This document shows positions 1-13,869 of a DNA stretch of 64,000 nucleotides, piece after piece. The stretch comes from Panax quinquefolius (taxonomy: Eukaryota > Streptophyta > Magnoliopsida > Apiales > Araliaceae). The notes beneath the pieces are model-generated. The model was not told where the DNA came from, searched no databases, and worked only from the letters and a program-made list of their open reading frames with translations. Made by a program: the position numbers and the translations under genes. The stretch is taken from the NCBI GenBank assembly GCA_020205615.1, contig CM035171.1, positions 10,910,160 through 10,974,159 of the forward strand. The letters are read 5' to 3'. Numbering within the stretch: the first letter of the stretch is position 1; each line of letters opens with the position of its first letter.

Positions 1-1027
1 ACTATTCACGATATCAAGACTATTCACGATACTGACTATTATTCACGATATACGATACTATTCAATTTAAAATAAAATTTCTTCTTTTCGTCTAAAACAT
101 CTATTCCGGATACTAACTCGATTGTATCCATGTTTTGATCATTCTTGAATTTTACACCACTATGATTATTTTTGAGGTATTTTGGACGTGGATAAAACCA
201 AGTACGAATCCTTAATCCTTAATCCTTGTCATTTTGTTTCACCGGATTCGCTTTCTTTAAAAAAATATTTTCATCATCCTCGCCTTTAAATGATGATATT
301 ATGGAATATCTTTGGCCCAGAAGTGCAAAGATGAATGATTTCTTAAGAATATCTTTGGCCTATAGTGCAAAGATGAATGAATTTCAAGAATATCTTTGCC
401 CATGAGCAAGATGATGAACAGTGTTTAAAATGAACCCGACTAATCGATGAATATCTTTGGCACAGAGTGCAAAGATGAATATTTGATTCCGTATGTATAT
501 TGATTGATGTTACAGGATAAAAGATAGATTTATGAACTTTTAAATTCATACATAGAAGATAGTAGTTTGCATTCTCTACTTAACTCTTCTAATGAATTAT
601 TATTTCACCATGAATATTGATTTAAAATTTGTTGTCTATCAGTATTCTATTAGATTTTTCCTCGTTGAAGACTAACGATAATTTGTTGTATATTATCTTA
701 GTCATAATATTCTTTACTCGAGCTAGTTGAGCTCACCCTTTTCCTTTTTGTTCCATTTTTCTCGTGGAGGCGAGAATATAGCGAGTACGCAGCCTGGGTA
801 TGGAATGAAGGTTTTAGAAAGGATTGTTTAGTAGTCCTCACCATTTTTATAAAATAATGTATCAATAAATGTGATGAGGATTTATTTGAGTATAGATATT
901 GTCTAGAAGATAATATTTGTATTCAAACTCACAGCTTTCTCATTGTAATAATAAAGTTGTAGTTGTTTCGCACTATGTATTGACAACTCGTAATAGTGTG
1001 ATGTATACCTATTTTGGGGGCGCCACA
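1..1027 (+). mobile_element. Tekay-type gypsy LTR, 3' portion (cut by window start)
   Basis: The stretch matches, in the same order, the right part of the LTRs ending near 40931, 50709 and 56207: tandem TACTATTCACGA-type motifs (1-57), a stretch corresponding to the LTR part around a 'TATCCATGTTTTGATCAT' sequence, the ATCTTTG...CAAAGAT hairpin repeats (308-475), and the terminal TATTTTGGGGGCGCCACA. The sequence after 1027 is not a primer-binding site but the middle of a different LTR family (LTR1), so this is a 3' LTR or a solo LTR inserted into LTR1. The left end lies outside the window. No coding sequence is present. Confidence 0.8.
308..475 (+). repeat. Repeated ATCTTTG/CAAAGAT hairpin motifs in LTR
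   Basis: Four imperfect copies of a short inverted repeat occur here: a 7-bp arm ATCTTTG, a ~10-base loop of the type GCCCGTAGTG, and the complementary arm CAAAGAT. Copies begin near 308, 351, 391 and 451; the third is degenerate. The same motif series occurs in every related LTR in the window. Confidence 0.75.
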
Positions 1028-1670
1028 GCACTATGCAAACACTATGCATAATAAAATATAATATATTCTATTTATAGAATAACTTTATAAAAGTATTCTA
1101 TTTTATATAAAAAGATTTTACTATACAAAATACTATGCGATACTTATGCAATACTATGCATAATAGAATATAATATATTCTATTTATAGAATTACTTTAT
1201 AAAAGTATTCTATTTTATATAAAAAGTTTTTCTGCTTTATTACATTAATAATACTAATAAAACAAAATTGAGTGACTTATCACGTAAGCATCAATAATCA
1301 ATACTGGTAAAGCTAATATGCAACCACGCCAGACATCGTACTTTTACTACCGAGTAGTTCAACAAAGATTAATTCAGAAAACTTCCGCCATTATTTTCAT
1401 AAAATATTTTTGTCGTTTTCTTAATCCGACAATAATTCCGTTGTGGGGTCCACCAATGATTGTACCGTCGTACGGATATTCCCCAACAAAAAGAATATTT
1501 CCCGACTAATTGAATATTCCCCGACACAACGAATATTATATAACAACTTGCGTACTTTGTAAAAAAAAATTTTTTACATATTACCCTTAACTTTAAACTT
1601 TTATCAATTTAACTATTTACCAAAATAGAAAAATTGAATACTTTTATTTCATAAAATTCGGGGTCTCACA
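1028..1670 (-). mobile_element. LTR1 of LARD-like gypsy element, truncated
   Basis: Read on the minus strand this starts TGTGAGACCCC at 1670 and matches the first ~640 bp of LTR3 (10218 leftwards), including the ATTCTATTTATAGAATAAC and ACTATGCA repeats. It is cut at 1028, where the plus-strand LTR ends. It is the 3' LTR of the mini-interior at 1671-2009. Confidence 0.75.
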
Positions 1671-2009
1671 ATCACCCCTCCTTATGAAATTTCGCCCTCA
1701 AAATTTACGTACGTACCTAATATTCGAAGAGATGAGAATACCTTGCTTTCTTTTCGGATTGTACCTTCCCAATTATATCCTCTCAGATCATGATTTTTCA
1801 TTGTTGCTCATCTCCGTATTTCGTATATCATTCTAGAATATATCTTCAAAACAAAGGTTAATTGACATATCATAATTTGTCAACTTATCATGTAAACAAT
1901 TTCACTTTAGGTAAGTCACACACTAACGAAGTATATAACTTCGCCTCTCCCTACTAGTTCTGTACTCTTATCTCCGCCAAAGAACCATATCCCTAAGCTC
2001 GATACTAAC
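1671..2009 (-). mobile_element. Non-coding 339-bp interior of LARD-like element
   Basis: The interior between LTR1 and LTR2 contains only the outer landmarks of a gypsy element. Next to LTR1 is a polypurine tract (minus strand AAGGAGGGG, about 1671-1683) with the 'CGTACGTAAATTTTGAGGGCGAAATTTC' region in its usual place, matching the very end of pol in element C. Next to LTR2 is a degenerate primer-binding site (about 1996-2007, minus strand TAGTATCGAGCT; expected TGGTATCAGAGCT, complementary to initiator-methionine tRNA), followed by a leader like that of element C. All of gag and pol are missing. Confidence 0.75.
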
Positions 2010-5000
2010 CGTGACGCCCCCAAAATAAGGTATACATCACCCATTCTCGAGTCGCCAAATACATGGTACAAAATTCAAATACAACTTCATTTATATTAAT
2101 CATTGAGTGGTACGTCAGTATAGAATACGACCACGCTTAACTATGAGTTTTAATACAAATGTATATAACTCTCATGGTGCCTCGACCACAACCTTACAAT
2201 GGTACTTTACATAAAAGTATAGTCAAAAACCTGCTTTAGAAATTAAAATCTTTGGGAAGTGCTCAAGAAAACCTTCGTATATGGGAGGCCATGCGTCTAC
2301 AGGTTATAATAGATATCATATGGCCATAGAATTATCCTTGGTTGACCCAATAGACCCCAAAGAAAAACAAGAAGATTACTATCATCTTCTTTTCAATAGT
2401 GAGTCTTCTCTTGACATATAACTATCTCCATTGTTTCCAAGTGAATATTATATTTTAAATCAACTCCAAGATCATATCGGTAGTGCCCGTAGATATACTC
2501 AAAGAAGTGGATGCGCACAACCCCGCATTTTATAATAACACGAGGTTGTATGTCATTAGACATCTTGTATGATAGTGGCAAAACACCCTTCCAAAGTCAG
2601 GTTCACCTCACCCTATTTGATTCACCAAATATAACTACTAAATGTTGTATAGAATACAACACACTTTTCTATACTTGCTTAGGAGAACCTCCACAACTAG
2701 AGACCAACTGCTCTATTCCTGTTATTATCCCCGGCCAATCTTGACAACACTCTTATTATATGTAAGGAATTGTGAAATGAAAGGGTGAGCACAACTAGCC
2801 CAAGAAAAGAATATCATGACTAAAAAGATAATTAAATTATCAATAGCTTTCATCAATAATAAATCGAGATTTAGAACATATGGTAGATGATAAAACTTTT
2901 CAACCATAGTTGCGAAGGAACGAAAGAATCCATTAGAAGAGTCAAATATACCATAAGGTCTATTATCTTCTCTATGTTAAAAGTCCAAAGAATAATATTT
3001 TATCCTCAGAACATCAATCGACAATTCTCGTCCACGATCATGTGGATAACTCATAATCACAATTGTGATTCTAAATTCCTCTTCGTACCCAGGACGAAGA
3101 TAATTTTCATCACCTGTCTTTACCTGAAATATCAAAAATCATGGTTATACCAAATCACAATTTCTGCTCGTAATCATTAAATCATCTTTGCACTACGGCC
3201 AAAGATATTCATTATTATCACATCCATGAATTAATATTGCATTGCTGAGACTCAGCTCAATAAATAATTCACATCATCGAATCATCCCTGCACTATAGGC
3301 CAAGGATATTCTTTAGTATCACGACCACGAATTATCCATGCACTACGGGTCAAAGATAATCGTGTTTTCATCAACGGTCCCGATCATGCCATAAAACAAT
3401 TCATCTTTGCACCTTGGCGTCAAGAGAATCCATAGCCATAATCATACCAAAAATCGCCCATCAATACATTACGGACAACGAGGACTTTTTTCATTAAGAT
3501 CACAACCACAAATTATCCATGCACTACGGGCCAAAGATAATCGTGTTTTTATCAACTATCTTGATTATGCTATAAAACAATTCATCTTTGCACCCTTGGT
3601 CAAGAGAATCCATAGCCATAATCATACCAAAATTGTCCATCAATGCACTACGCCAACGAGGACTTTTTCCACATCATTTGCAACATTACGGTCATGATTA
3701 TACGGAATAATCCCTAATCATAATCATACCAAGTCCATCTATGCACTACAGGCCACAGATGACTTTCAACATAATATAAATATGAGGATGATGACAATGA
3801 TATAAAAATCAATCAAATGAGATAAAGGATAAATATTAAACATTTATAATACAATTTATCCAAATTCAATAATAACCAAATGTTATCAATCACTTAATAA
3901 TCTCATAATCTAATATCATTAATATTATAACAATATTTTAATCATTTCTTAAACTTATAAATAATTTATTTCAATTGTTTACACTTTATCAAATAATGTA
4001 TTTAATCATTCAAAAATGCCATACTCATAAAATTTCATCATCAATGATCAAATCCCTCATCAAAAATCTGCATATACCCTATATAGGATTCTCAAGCCAT
4101 AAAATCTTATTTTCTAATTTTATTACTTCACATAACATATTTAATTCATTTACTCATAACTAGTTCATTTTCATGAAAAATACCAAATCAGTCCCAAAAA
4201 TATTTCTTTTACGAGATTTAGCGTAATATAGTCCCATCTTGAACATATACTTTTCTCGAAATTTTAAAATTCATTTACTATTTTTCATATTGCTAAAACT
4301 GCCGAATATTTAGACATTTATCATAAATTGTACTTTTGTCCAAAAATTCCGAAATTTACAGGGTATACTCCTGTTATATACATGTACTCCCAATAAAAAT
4401 TTCACTAATTTTGGAGTTAACCACAAGGAGTTATAAGGGTTTACTTTTAAAATACTCTTTTCCCATAAAATCCATAACTCTTAATCTATACATCCAAAAA
4501 TCGCCATTTTTGGACACAATCTAGAAAACTCATCAAATTATCATTTCAAATTTTTCCTGAATTTTTGAGGGTCAAAAAAATTACGAATCTGCCCCTGGCA
4601 GAAACCCCTTTTTAATGAAAATACTATTCCTATGAATACGAAGGATCATTCACCATGCATGTGGTAATCCACATAGACAAGTTATTCCAAGAGAATACTA
4701 AAGAATGGAATAACAGAAGGATTCACCATGCGTGCGATAGATCGCACCAATGAAGTTATTCCCAATGAAATAATAAATAATGGAACCGTGTCCCATGTAA
4801 CGCATGCATGGATATTCCGGCGAATAATAAATAATGGAACTGTGTCCCATGTAAACGCATGCATGTGATATTCCGACAAAATAATAAAGAAAAAATAATA
4901 AATAATGGAACCAGTCAAAGCGTATACGCACCTAAAGGATATTCCAACAGAATAATAAAGAACGGAATAATGTAAGAATTTCACCAAGTATAGGGTATCC

Positions 5001-5831
5001 TCACATTATACAAAGTTATTCCAATGTAATAATAAAGAATTTAATAATGTAAGTTCTCTTCACGAATAAGAAACAAAGAATACCCTTACAAAGAAAAGTA
5101 CAACAAATAATATCCCCTACCTTAAGAAGAAGAGTAATCGGATATATGAGTAGTAAAAAGTAGTAGAATACTTTTCTTCTTTCTCTCTATATAGTTATAT
5201 CTCTCAGAGTTTCAAATGAATTCGTAAAAATAATGAATGAATGAGCTTCTATTTATAGAAAAATGGACTGCATAGTAACTAACTTATAAACGGTCCAAAT
5301 TGATTTACTTTAATCTAACGGTCCATATTTAAAGAAAGATCTTTTAAATAAAATATAATATATTCTATTTATAATCTAATAAAACGAATAACTTTATAAA
5401 AGATTTTACTATGCAAACACTATGCATAGCACTATACAAATACTATGCATAATAAAATATAATATATTCTATTTATAGAATAACTTTATAAAAGTATTTT
5501 GTTTTATATAAAAAGATTTTACTATGCAAAACACTACGCAGACACTATATGCAATACTATGCATAATAGAATATAATATATTCTATTTATAGAATAACTT
5601 TATAAAAGTATTCTGCTTTTATATAAAAAGTTTTTCTATTTTATTACATTAATAATACCAATAAAACAAAATTGAGTGACTTATCACGTAAAGATAAATA
5701 ATCAATACCGTGTGCTACTATGCAACCAATGCCAGATTCGTATTTTTACTACCGAGGTAGTTCAACAAGATTAATTCTGTAAAACTTCCACCGTTATTTT
5801 CATAAAATATTTTTATCGTTTTCTCAATCCG
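2010..5831 (-). mobile_element. LTR2 of LARD-like gypsy element (3.8 kb)
   Basis: Its left end GTGACGCCCCCAAAATAAGG is the 3' end of a minus-strand LTR. It is collinear with LTR3 (6182-10218) over nearly its whole length, including two short tandem blocks around 3180-3760, the AT-rich 3800-4600 part, the GGAATAACA block near 4700-5000 and the ACTATGCA block near 5400-5640. Its right end is cut: the sequence jumps from 'TTCTCAATCCG' straight into the next interior, so about 240 bp of the LTR start are lost. Confidence 0.8.
5250..5257 (-). promoter_or_regulatory. TATA box of LTR2
   Basis: TATAAATA on the minus strand, within 'TTTTTCTATAAATAGAAGC'. The same box in the same context lies at 9421-9428 (LTR3), 13010-13017 (LTR4) and 17847-17854 (LTR5), so it is the likely core promoter of this LTR family. 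Confidence 0.6.
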
Positions 5832-6181
5832 AAAATTTACGTACGTACCTAATTTTTTGTATATTTTGCTCTCGAAATTTACGTACGTACCTAATATTCG
5901 AAGAGATGAGAATACCTCGCTTTCTTTTTAGATTGTACCTTCCTGGTTATATCCTCTATATTATGATTTTTCCATTGCTCATCTCCTGTATTTCAGATAT
6001 CATTCTAGAATATATCTTCAAAACAAAGGTTAATTGACATATCATAATTTGTCAACTTATCAAGTAAACAATTTAAGCTTAGGTAAGTCACACACTAACG
6101 AAGTATATAACTCGTCTCTCCCCTCCTAGTTCTAGACTCTTATCTCCGCCAGCGACCATATCCCTAAGCTCTGATACCTAC
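5832..6181 (-). mobile_element. Second non-coding interior (350 bp) of LARD-like element
   Basis: Same composition as 1671-2009: the pol-end sequence (CGTACGTA twice, near 5840 and 5885, a short local duplication), the leader, and next to LTR3 a good primer-binding site at 6167-6178 (minus strand GGTATCAGAGCT). The polypurine tract and LTR2 start have been deleted on the left. No coding sequence is left. Confidence 0.75.
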
Positions 6182-9100
6182 TGTGACGCCCCCAAAATTA
6201 GGTATACATCACTCATTCTGAGTCGCCAAATACATGGTACAAAATTCAAATACAACTTCATTTATACAATCATTGAAATGTCAGATATAGAATACGACCA
6301 CGATTAACTATGAGTTTTAATACAAATGTATGTAACTCTCATGGTGCCTCGACCACAACCTTACAATGGTACTTTACATAAAAGTATAGTCAAAAACTGT
6401 TTTAGAAATTAAAATCTTTGGGAAGTGCTCAAGGAAACCTTCGTACATGGGAGGCCATGCGTCTAGGTTATAATAGATATCATATGGCCATAGAATTATC
6501 CTTGGTTGACCCAATAGATCCCAAAGAAAAATGAGAAGATTACTATCATCTTCTTTCCAATATTGAGTCATCTCTTGACATATAACTATCTCCATTGTTT
6601 CCAAGTGAATATAATATTTTAAATCAACTCCAAGATCATATCGGTAGTGCCCGTAGATATACTCAGTAAGTGGATGCGCACAACCCTATTTTATAATAAC
6701 ACGAGGTTGTGTGTCATTAGACATCTTGTATGATAGTGGCAAAACACCCTTCCAAAGTTGGGTTCACCTCACCCTATTTGATTCACCAAATATAACTACT
6801 AAATGTTGTACATAATACAACACACTTTTCTATACTGCTTAGGAGAACCTCCATGCCTAGAGACCACTGTTCTATTCCCCTGTTATCCCCGCTCGACCCG
6901 ACAACACTCTTACGGCAACACTCTTATTACCTGTAAGGAATTGTGAAACAGAAAGGGTGAGCACAACTAGCACAGTAAAGAATATCATGACTAAAGATAA
7001 TTAAATTATCAATAGCTTTCATCAATAATAAATCAGAGATTTATAACATATGGTAGATGATAAAACTTTTCAACCATAGTTGCAGTGGAACGAGCAATCC
7101 ATTAGAAGAGTCAAATAGACCATAAGGTCTATTATCTTCTCTTTGTTAAAAGTCCACCAATAATGTTTTATCCTTGTAACATCAATCGACAATTCTCGTC
7201 CACGATCATGTGGATAACTCATAATCACAATTGTGATTCTAAATTCCTCTTCGTACCCAGGACGAAGATAATTTTCATCACCTGTCTTCACCTGAAATAT
7301 CAAAAATCATGGTTATACCAAATCACGATTCTACGTCAGAATCATTAAATTATCTTTTTCTACTACCAAAGATATTCATTATTATCACATCCATGAATTA
7401 ATATTTCATTGTTTGAGACTCAAATCAATAAATAATTCACATCATCGAATCATCCCTGCACTACAGGCCAAGGATATTTTTTAGTATCACGACCACGAAT
7501 TATCCATGCACTACGGGCCAAAGATAATCGTGTTTTCATCAACTGTCCCGATGATCACGCCATAAAACAATTCATCTTTGCACCTTGGCGTCAAGAGAAT
7601 CCATAGCCATAATCATACCAAAACTCGCCCATCGATGTACTACGCGCCAACGAGGACTTTTCATTAAGATCACAACCACAAATTATCCATGCACTACTGG
7701 CTAAAGATAATCGTGTTTTTATCAATCCAGTCTGATCATGCTATAAAAAAATTCATCTTTGCACCCTTAGCCAAAGAGAATCCATAGCCATAATCATACC
7801 AAAAATTGTCCATCAATGCACTACGGGCCAATGAGGACTTTTTCCACATCATTTGCTACATTACGGTCATGATTATACGGAATAATCCCTAATCATAATC
7901 ATACCAAGTCCATCTATGCACTACAGGCCACAGATGACTTTCAACATAATATAAATATGAGGATGATGACAATGATATAAAAATCAATCAAATGAGATAA
8001 AGGATAAATATTAAACATTTATAATACAATTTATCCAAATACTCAATAATAACCAAATGTTATCAATCACTTAATAATCTCATAATCTAATATCATTAAT
8101 ATTATAACAATATTTTAATCATTTCTAAAACTTATAAACAATTTATTTCAATTGTTTACAATTTATCAAATAATGTATTTAATCATTCAAAAATGCCATA
8201 CTCATAAAATTTCATCATCAATGATCAAATCCCTCATCAAAAATCTGCATATACCCTATATAGGATTCTCAAGCCATAAAATTCTATTTTCCAATTTTAT
8301 TACTTCACATAACATATTTAATTCATTTACTCATAACTAGTTCATTTTCATGAAAAATACCAAATCAGTCCCAAAAATATTTCTTTTCTGAGATTTAGCA
8401 GAATATAGTCCCATCTTGAACATATACTTTTCTCGAATTTTTAAAATTCATTTACTATTTTTTATATGGCTAAAAAGCATTTAATATTTAGACATTTATC
8501 ATAAATTGTACTTTTATCCAAAAATTCCGAAATTTATAGGGTATACTCCTGTTATATACATGTACTCCCAATAAATATTTCACTAATTTTGGAGTTAACC
8601 ACAAGGAGTTATAAGGGTTTACTTTTAAAATACTCTTTTCCCATAAAATCCATAACTCTTAATCTATATATCCAAAAATCGCCATTTTTGGACACAATCT
8701 AGAAAATTTATCAAATTATCATTTCAAATTTTTCCTGAATTTTTGAGGGTCAAAAAAATTACGAATCTGCCCCTGGCAGAAACCCCTTTTTAATGAAAAT
8801 ACTATTCGTATGAATACGAAGGATCATTCACCATGCATGTGGTAATCCACATAGACAAGTTATTCTAAGAGAATACAAAAGAATGGAATAACAGAAGGAT
8901 TCACCATACGTGCGATAGATCGCACCCGAGTTATTCCCAAATGAAATAATAAATAATGGAACCGAGTCCCATGTAAACGCACAGATAGGATATTCCACAA
9001 AATAATAAATAATGGAACCCGTGTCCAAGTAAACGCATACGAATACAAGATATTCCGACAGAATAATAAAGAAAAAAATAATAAATAATGGAACCAGGTT

Positions 9101-10218
9101 AGGCGTAATACGCACCGAAAGGATATTCCAACAGAATAATAAAGAACGGAATAACAGAAGAATTTCACCAAGTATAGGGTATCCCGCGTATACAGGTTAT
9201 TCCAACAGAATAATAAAGAATGTAATAACAGAAGTTGTCTTCACGAATAAGAAACAAAGAATACCCCTTACGAGTACAACAAATAATATCACCTACCTTA
9301 AGAAGAAGAGTACTGGATATATGAGTAGTAACGTAGTAGAATACTTTTCTTCTTTCTCTCTATAGTTTATCTCTCTAGAGTTTCAGTGAATTAGTAAGAA
9401 ATAATGAATGAATGAGCTTCTATTTATAGAAAAATGGACCGCATAAGAACTAACTTATTAATCTGGTCCAGATTGATTTACTTTAATCGACGGTCCATAT
9501 TTAAAGCAAAATCTTTTAAATAAAATATAATATATTCTATTTATAATCTAATAAAATGAATAACTTTATAAAAGATTTTACTATGCAAACACTATCTGCA
9601 GCACTATGCAAACACTATGCATAATAAAATATAATATATTCTATTTATAGAATAACTTTATAAAAGTATTCATTTTATATAAAAAGATTTTACTATGCAA
9701 AAACACTACGCAGATACTTATCATAATAAAATATAATATATTCTATTTATAGAATAACTTTATAAAAGTATTCTGTTTTATATAAAAAGTTTTTCTATTT
9801 TATTACAATAATAATACCAATAAAACAAAATTGAGTGACTTATCACGTAAGCATCAATAATCAATATCGTGTGCTACTATGCAACCACGCGCAGCATTAT
9901 CGCATACTTTTACTACTGAGTAGTTCAATAAAGATTAACGGTAAAACTTTCACCGTTATTTTCATAAAATATTTTTGTCGTTTTCTCAATCCGACAATAA
10001 TTCTGTTGTGGGGTCCACCAATGATTGTACCGTCGTACGGATATTCCCCAACAAAAAAAATATTTCCCGACTAATTAAATATTCCCCGACACAACGAATA
10101 TTATATAACAACTTGCGTATTTTACATATTACCCTTAACTTTAAACTTTTATCAATTTAACTATTTACCAAAATAGAAAATTTAAATAATTTTATTTCAT
10201 AAAATTCGGGGTCTCACA
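6182..10218 (-). mobile_element. LTR3, full-length 4.04-kb LTR of LARD-like element
   Basis: Minus strand TGTGAGACCCC...GGGGGCGTCACA, i.e. TG...CA ends, 4037 bp. The left end abuts the primer site at 6167-6178, so it is the 5' LTR of the interior at 5832-6181. It carries a TATA box at 9421-9428. Parts in plus order: GGGTGAGCACAACTAGC near 6955, short tandem blocks with CACTACGGGCC-type motifs (7340-7930), an AT-rich block, a GGAATAACA block (8880-9250) and the ATTCTATTTATAGAATAAC block (9520-9800). Several short parts are shared with the LTRs of elements A-C, so the families are related. Confidence 0.8.
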
Positions 10219-11339
10219 CTTAACAAGTCTAACTATTTCGGTCTGGTTGGACTTCAGTCCATTCTCGGTGTTCTGGTCACTCTATCCGATAATTAACACA
10301 GTTATTATCAATTAAATTCAATTTATAAGCTTCAATATTATATTAGATAAGTCAAATATCATTTATAATATTTTTTGGAAGCTTTTAATAATTATCAAAC
10401 AATTATTATAATTTATAATAATTTTCAAACATCTAAATCATTTTTAAATGATTTAATTATCAAATAATCTTATCATCATTAATATTTAATAATATAAAAA
10501 TATTAATGACATATTTTCAAAATATTAAAGTTATTATTAATAACTTAAAATATTTTTAAATCAACAATATTCCACTTAAATGATTTTTAAAATAATTAAA
10601 ATCATTTTTAAATCATCACCATTAATATTTAAATATTAATAAAATTATAATCCAAAAATTAAAAGTCATTAATTATAACTAAAAATATTTTTAAATCATT
10701 TTCTCATTTTAAATCATTTTAAAATCATTTTAAATTTATTTATTTAATATAATAATTAAATAAATCTAATATCATTAATATTAATTTATTAATGAGAATT
10801 CTCCAAAAATATTGAAAATTATATTTTATAATTTAAAATATTTTCTAACATTTATTCTCATTTAAAATGATTTTTAAATCAATAAAATCATTTTTATCTT
10901 ATTTATTTAATTTAATAATTAAATAAATCTAATATCATTAATATTAATTTATTAATGAAAATTCTTTAAAAATATTAAAATTATAATTTATAACTCAAAA
11001 TATTTTAAAATACTTTATTCTTATTTAAAATGATTTTTCATAATATGAAATCATTTTTCTCTAATTTATTTAATATACTAATTAAATAAATTAAATACCT
11101 TTAATATTTAAATAATTATAAATATTAAAGAAAAATATTCAATTAATCAAAATTATTTTCATAATTTAAAATAATTTTTAAACCATTTTAATAATTTTAT
11201 AATTTATTTTCAATTTTAAGTAATTTCGGAAAAATCGAAAATTAAATATAATTAAACCGTCGCTATAGTTCTTTTGCGACACAAAGCGTCGTTGTTGGTG
11301 TTCTTGAGCTCAAGAACACCGATGACTTTCGTTATCAAC
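10219..11339. repeat. AT-rich flank with 163-bp tandem repeat
   Basis: No reading frame or element end is recognisable. From about 10739 a unit beginning TTTATTTAATNTA recurs at 10739, 10902 and 11065, i.e. a period of 163 bp, each with the internal stretch AATATCATTAATATTAATTT; the third copy is more diverged. The part before 10739 looks like older, worn copies. The last ~110 bp (11230-11339) are more complex and contain a palindrome around GTTCTTGAGCTCAAGAAC. A mosaic copy of this stretch lies at 18421-19183. Confidence 0.6.
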
Positions 11340-13766
11340 TGTGGCGCCCCCAAAATTAGGTATCGTCACCCATCTTGGGTACGCCACTTACACGTAGTAC
11401 ATAAATTCAAATACTGACTTACTAACCTAAGCTGTAGGTGTACAATACGACATAAACCGTGAGTTTGAATACAAATATTGTCTACTAGATATTATACAAA
11501 CTCAAAAGGAGTCCTCATTACAACTATTATCACACTATTTCACGTAATAGTGAGGGACTACTAATCTTTATCCTCCGGACCATTACTTCGTTCCCCAGAC
11601 TCGTCCCGGCTATGTTCTCATTTCACGAAGAAAAAGTGAAAGAAAAGGTGAGCTCAACTAGCCCAATGAAAAATATTATGACTAAGATAATGCGAGAATA
11701 AATTATCATTAGCCTTGACAGTGTTAAAAGCGATAAAATACAATAGACAACCGGTTTAACTGCGTGGAATAAGCAATCCATTAAAAGAGTCGAGTAGAGA
11801 ATAAAATCTACTATCTTTTAGGTTTTAAAGGTTTTCATCAATTTTTATCACCGAGACTCGACAATAAATAAACCACCACATCTAATCATCCACGTACCAT
11901 GGTCAAGGATTTTCATCAAATTATCGATGGTCATGACTATCTTAGAATCACCCCGGTCATAATCATACCAAAAACTATCCATCATTGCATTACAGAGCCA
12001 CTTTGAGGACTTTTGTCACATCATTTATATCAAGTCATGATTATACCGAATGATCCATCCTGGGTCATAATCATACTAAGTTCATCTATGCACGTAAGCC
12101 AAAGATAACATAATATATCATGAGGATGATGACAATGACATAATAATTCAATAAAACAAGTTCAAGAATTATTTTATCCGAGAATTAATAACGTCCAAAT
12201 TGTTAACAAGTTCTTTGTTTTGTAGAGTAAAATTCAAGAATGATCGGAAGAATATTTCCATGAAAGATCTTTGGATGAAACGCATGATATCAAGGATATT
12301 CTACTAATTTCATGGAGTATAGAAGTCAAAGTTTTAACCAATTGGGTATAATAAAGAATGGAATAACAAAAGAAATCACCATGCATGCGGTTACTTAGCA
12401 TGAGGCGAGTTATTCAACAGAATAATAATAACGGAACCGAAATCGGTGAAATTCACACCGTGCGGGATGTTCCAACAGAATAATAAAGATGGAACGGATC
12501 CTGTAAAACACACGATAGGATATTCCAACGGAATGATAAAAGGCGGAACCAGTCCTGTAAAACACCTGTGAGCAGGATGTTCCAACAAAATAATAAAAAA
12601 AGCGGAACCAGTCCGGTGTAAAACACACAGACGGGATGTTCCAACGTAATAATAGAAGAATGTCACCAAGTATAGGGTAAATCAGCGTATCTGAGTTATT
12701 CCAGCGAAATAATAAGCGATGGAATAACATAAGGATTTCACCAAGTATAGGGTATGTCACAGCGTGTCTGAGGTTATGTATAGGGTATGCCACTTTTACG
12801 AGTTATTCAATAGAATAATAATGAATGGAATAACGAAGTTCTCTTCGAAGAAAGAATAACACCACTTACAAGTAAAAGAAATGAATATAGAAGTAGTGAA
12901 GTAGCGGAATACTCTTCTTCTTTCATAATTTTCTCTAGCTTAAACCTCTCATAATTTCTCTCTCTAGAGTTTTAATGAATTAAATGAAAATAATGAAGGA
13001 ATGAGCTTCTATTTATAGGAAAATGGAATGCATAAGAACTAATCCATGAGCGGTCGAGATTGATTTACTTTAATCGACGGTCCATATTTAAAAAAAATCT
13101 TTTAAATAAAATATAATATATTCTATTTATATAAAACATTTTACTATGCAAACACTTTATGCAATACTATGCAAAACACTATCTGAAAACACTATGCAAC
13201 ACTATACCTATTATCATAATAAAATATAATATATTCTATTTATAGAATAACTTTAATAAAGTATTCTATTTTATATAAAAGATGTTTACATTTTTATTAC
13301 GTTAATAATCTGAATAAAACAAAACGTCATTATCGCTATAATAATTCATATTATTAATTGTGATAATGGAATCAAAGCCGAGTGACTTCTCACATAGGCA
13401 TCAATAATCAATGCAGGTAATGCTGCTACTATGCAACCACACGTATTCTTTGTACTTTTACTACCGAGTAGTTCAGCGATGTCAACGGTAAAACTTCATA
13501 GTTATTTTAATAAAATATTTTTAGTCGTTTTCTCAATCAGAAATGATAATTACATTGTAAGTCCACCAATGATTGGTAGTTATGCGAATATTCCCCGCTA
13601 AACCAAGAATATTCCCACCAATCGAATATAATATAACCACTTGCATACTTTTGCAAAATTTATAAATACTACCCACAACTATAATATTATCTCAAATTCA
13701 CACCATAATATTAAAAATTATTTCGACCAAATTTAAATCTTTATTAATAAAATCTGGGGTCTCACA
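11340..13766 (-). mobile_element. LTR4, 3' LTR of gypsy element D
   Basis: Minus strand TGTGAGACCCC (13766) to GGGGGCGCCACA (11340), 2427 bp, TG...CA ends. It is related to LTR3 but shorter. A TATA box lies at 13010-13017. Several GGAATAACA/ACGGGATGTTCC-type units repeat at 12340-12840; open frames there are only repeat shadows. To its right lies the polypurine tract of element D. Confidence 0.75.
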
Positions 13767-13850
13767 ATCTCCCTCCTTATGGAATTTTGCCCTCGAAATT
13801 AGGAGTGCGTGCACAGGTATGATAAAGAGATGAGGATACCTTGAATACCT
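13767..13850 (-). mobile_element. Polypurine tract and pol end of element D
   Basis: Minus strand AAGGAGGGAGAT directly before LTR4, preceded by a sequence matching the end of pol in element C (TTTCGAGGGCAAAATTCC region). This fixes LTR4 as a 3' LTR and the element as minus-strand. Confidence 0.7.
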
Positions 13851-13869
13851 TTATCGTTTAAAAATATTA

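Noticed and set aside
4682..4987. Overlapping minus-strand frames of 77-101 codons rich in Tyr/Phe/Ile
   Set aside because: They lie in the GGAATAACA tandem part of LTR2 and recur in the other LTRs (8828-9171, 12391-12793); no domain, and the frames follow repeat periodicity.
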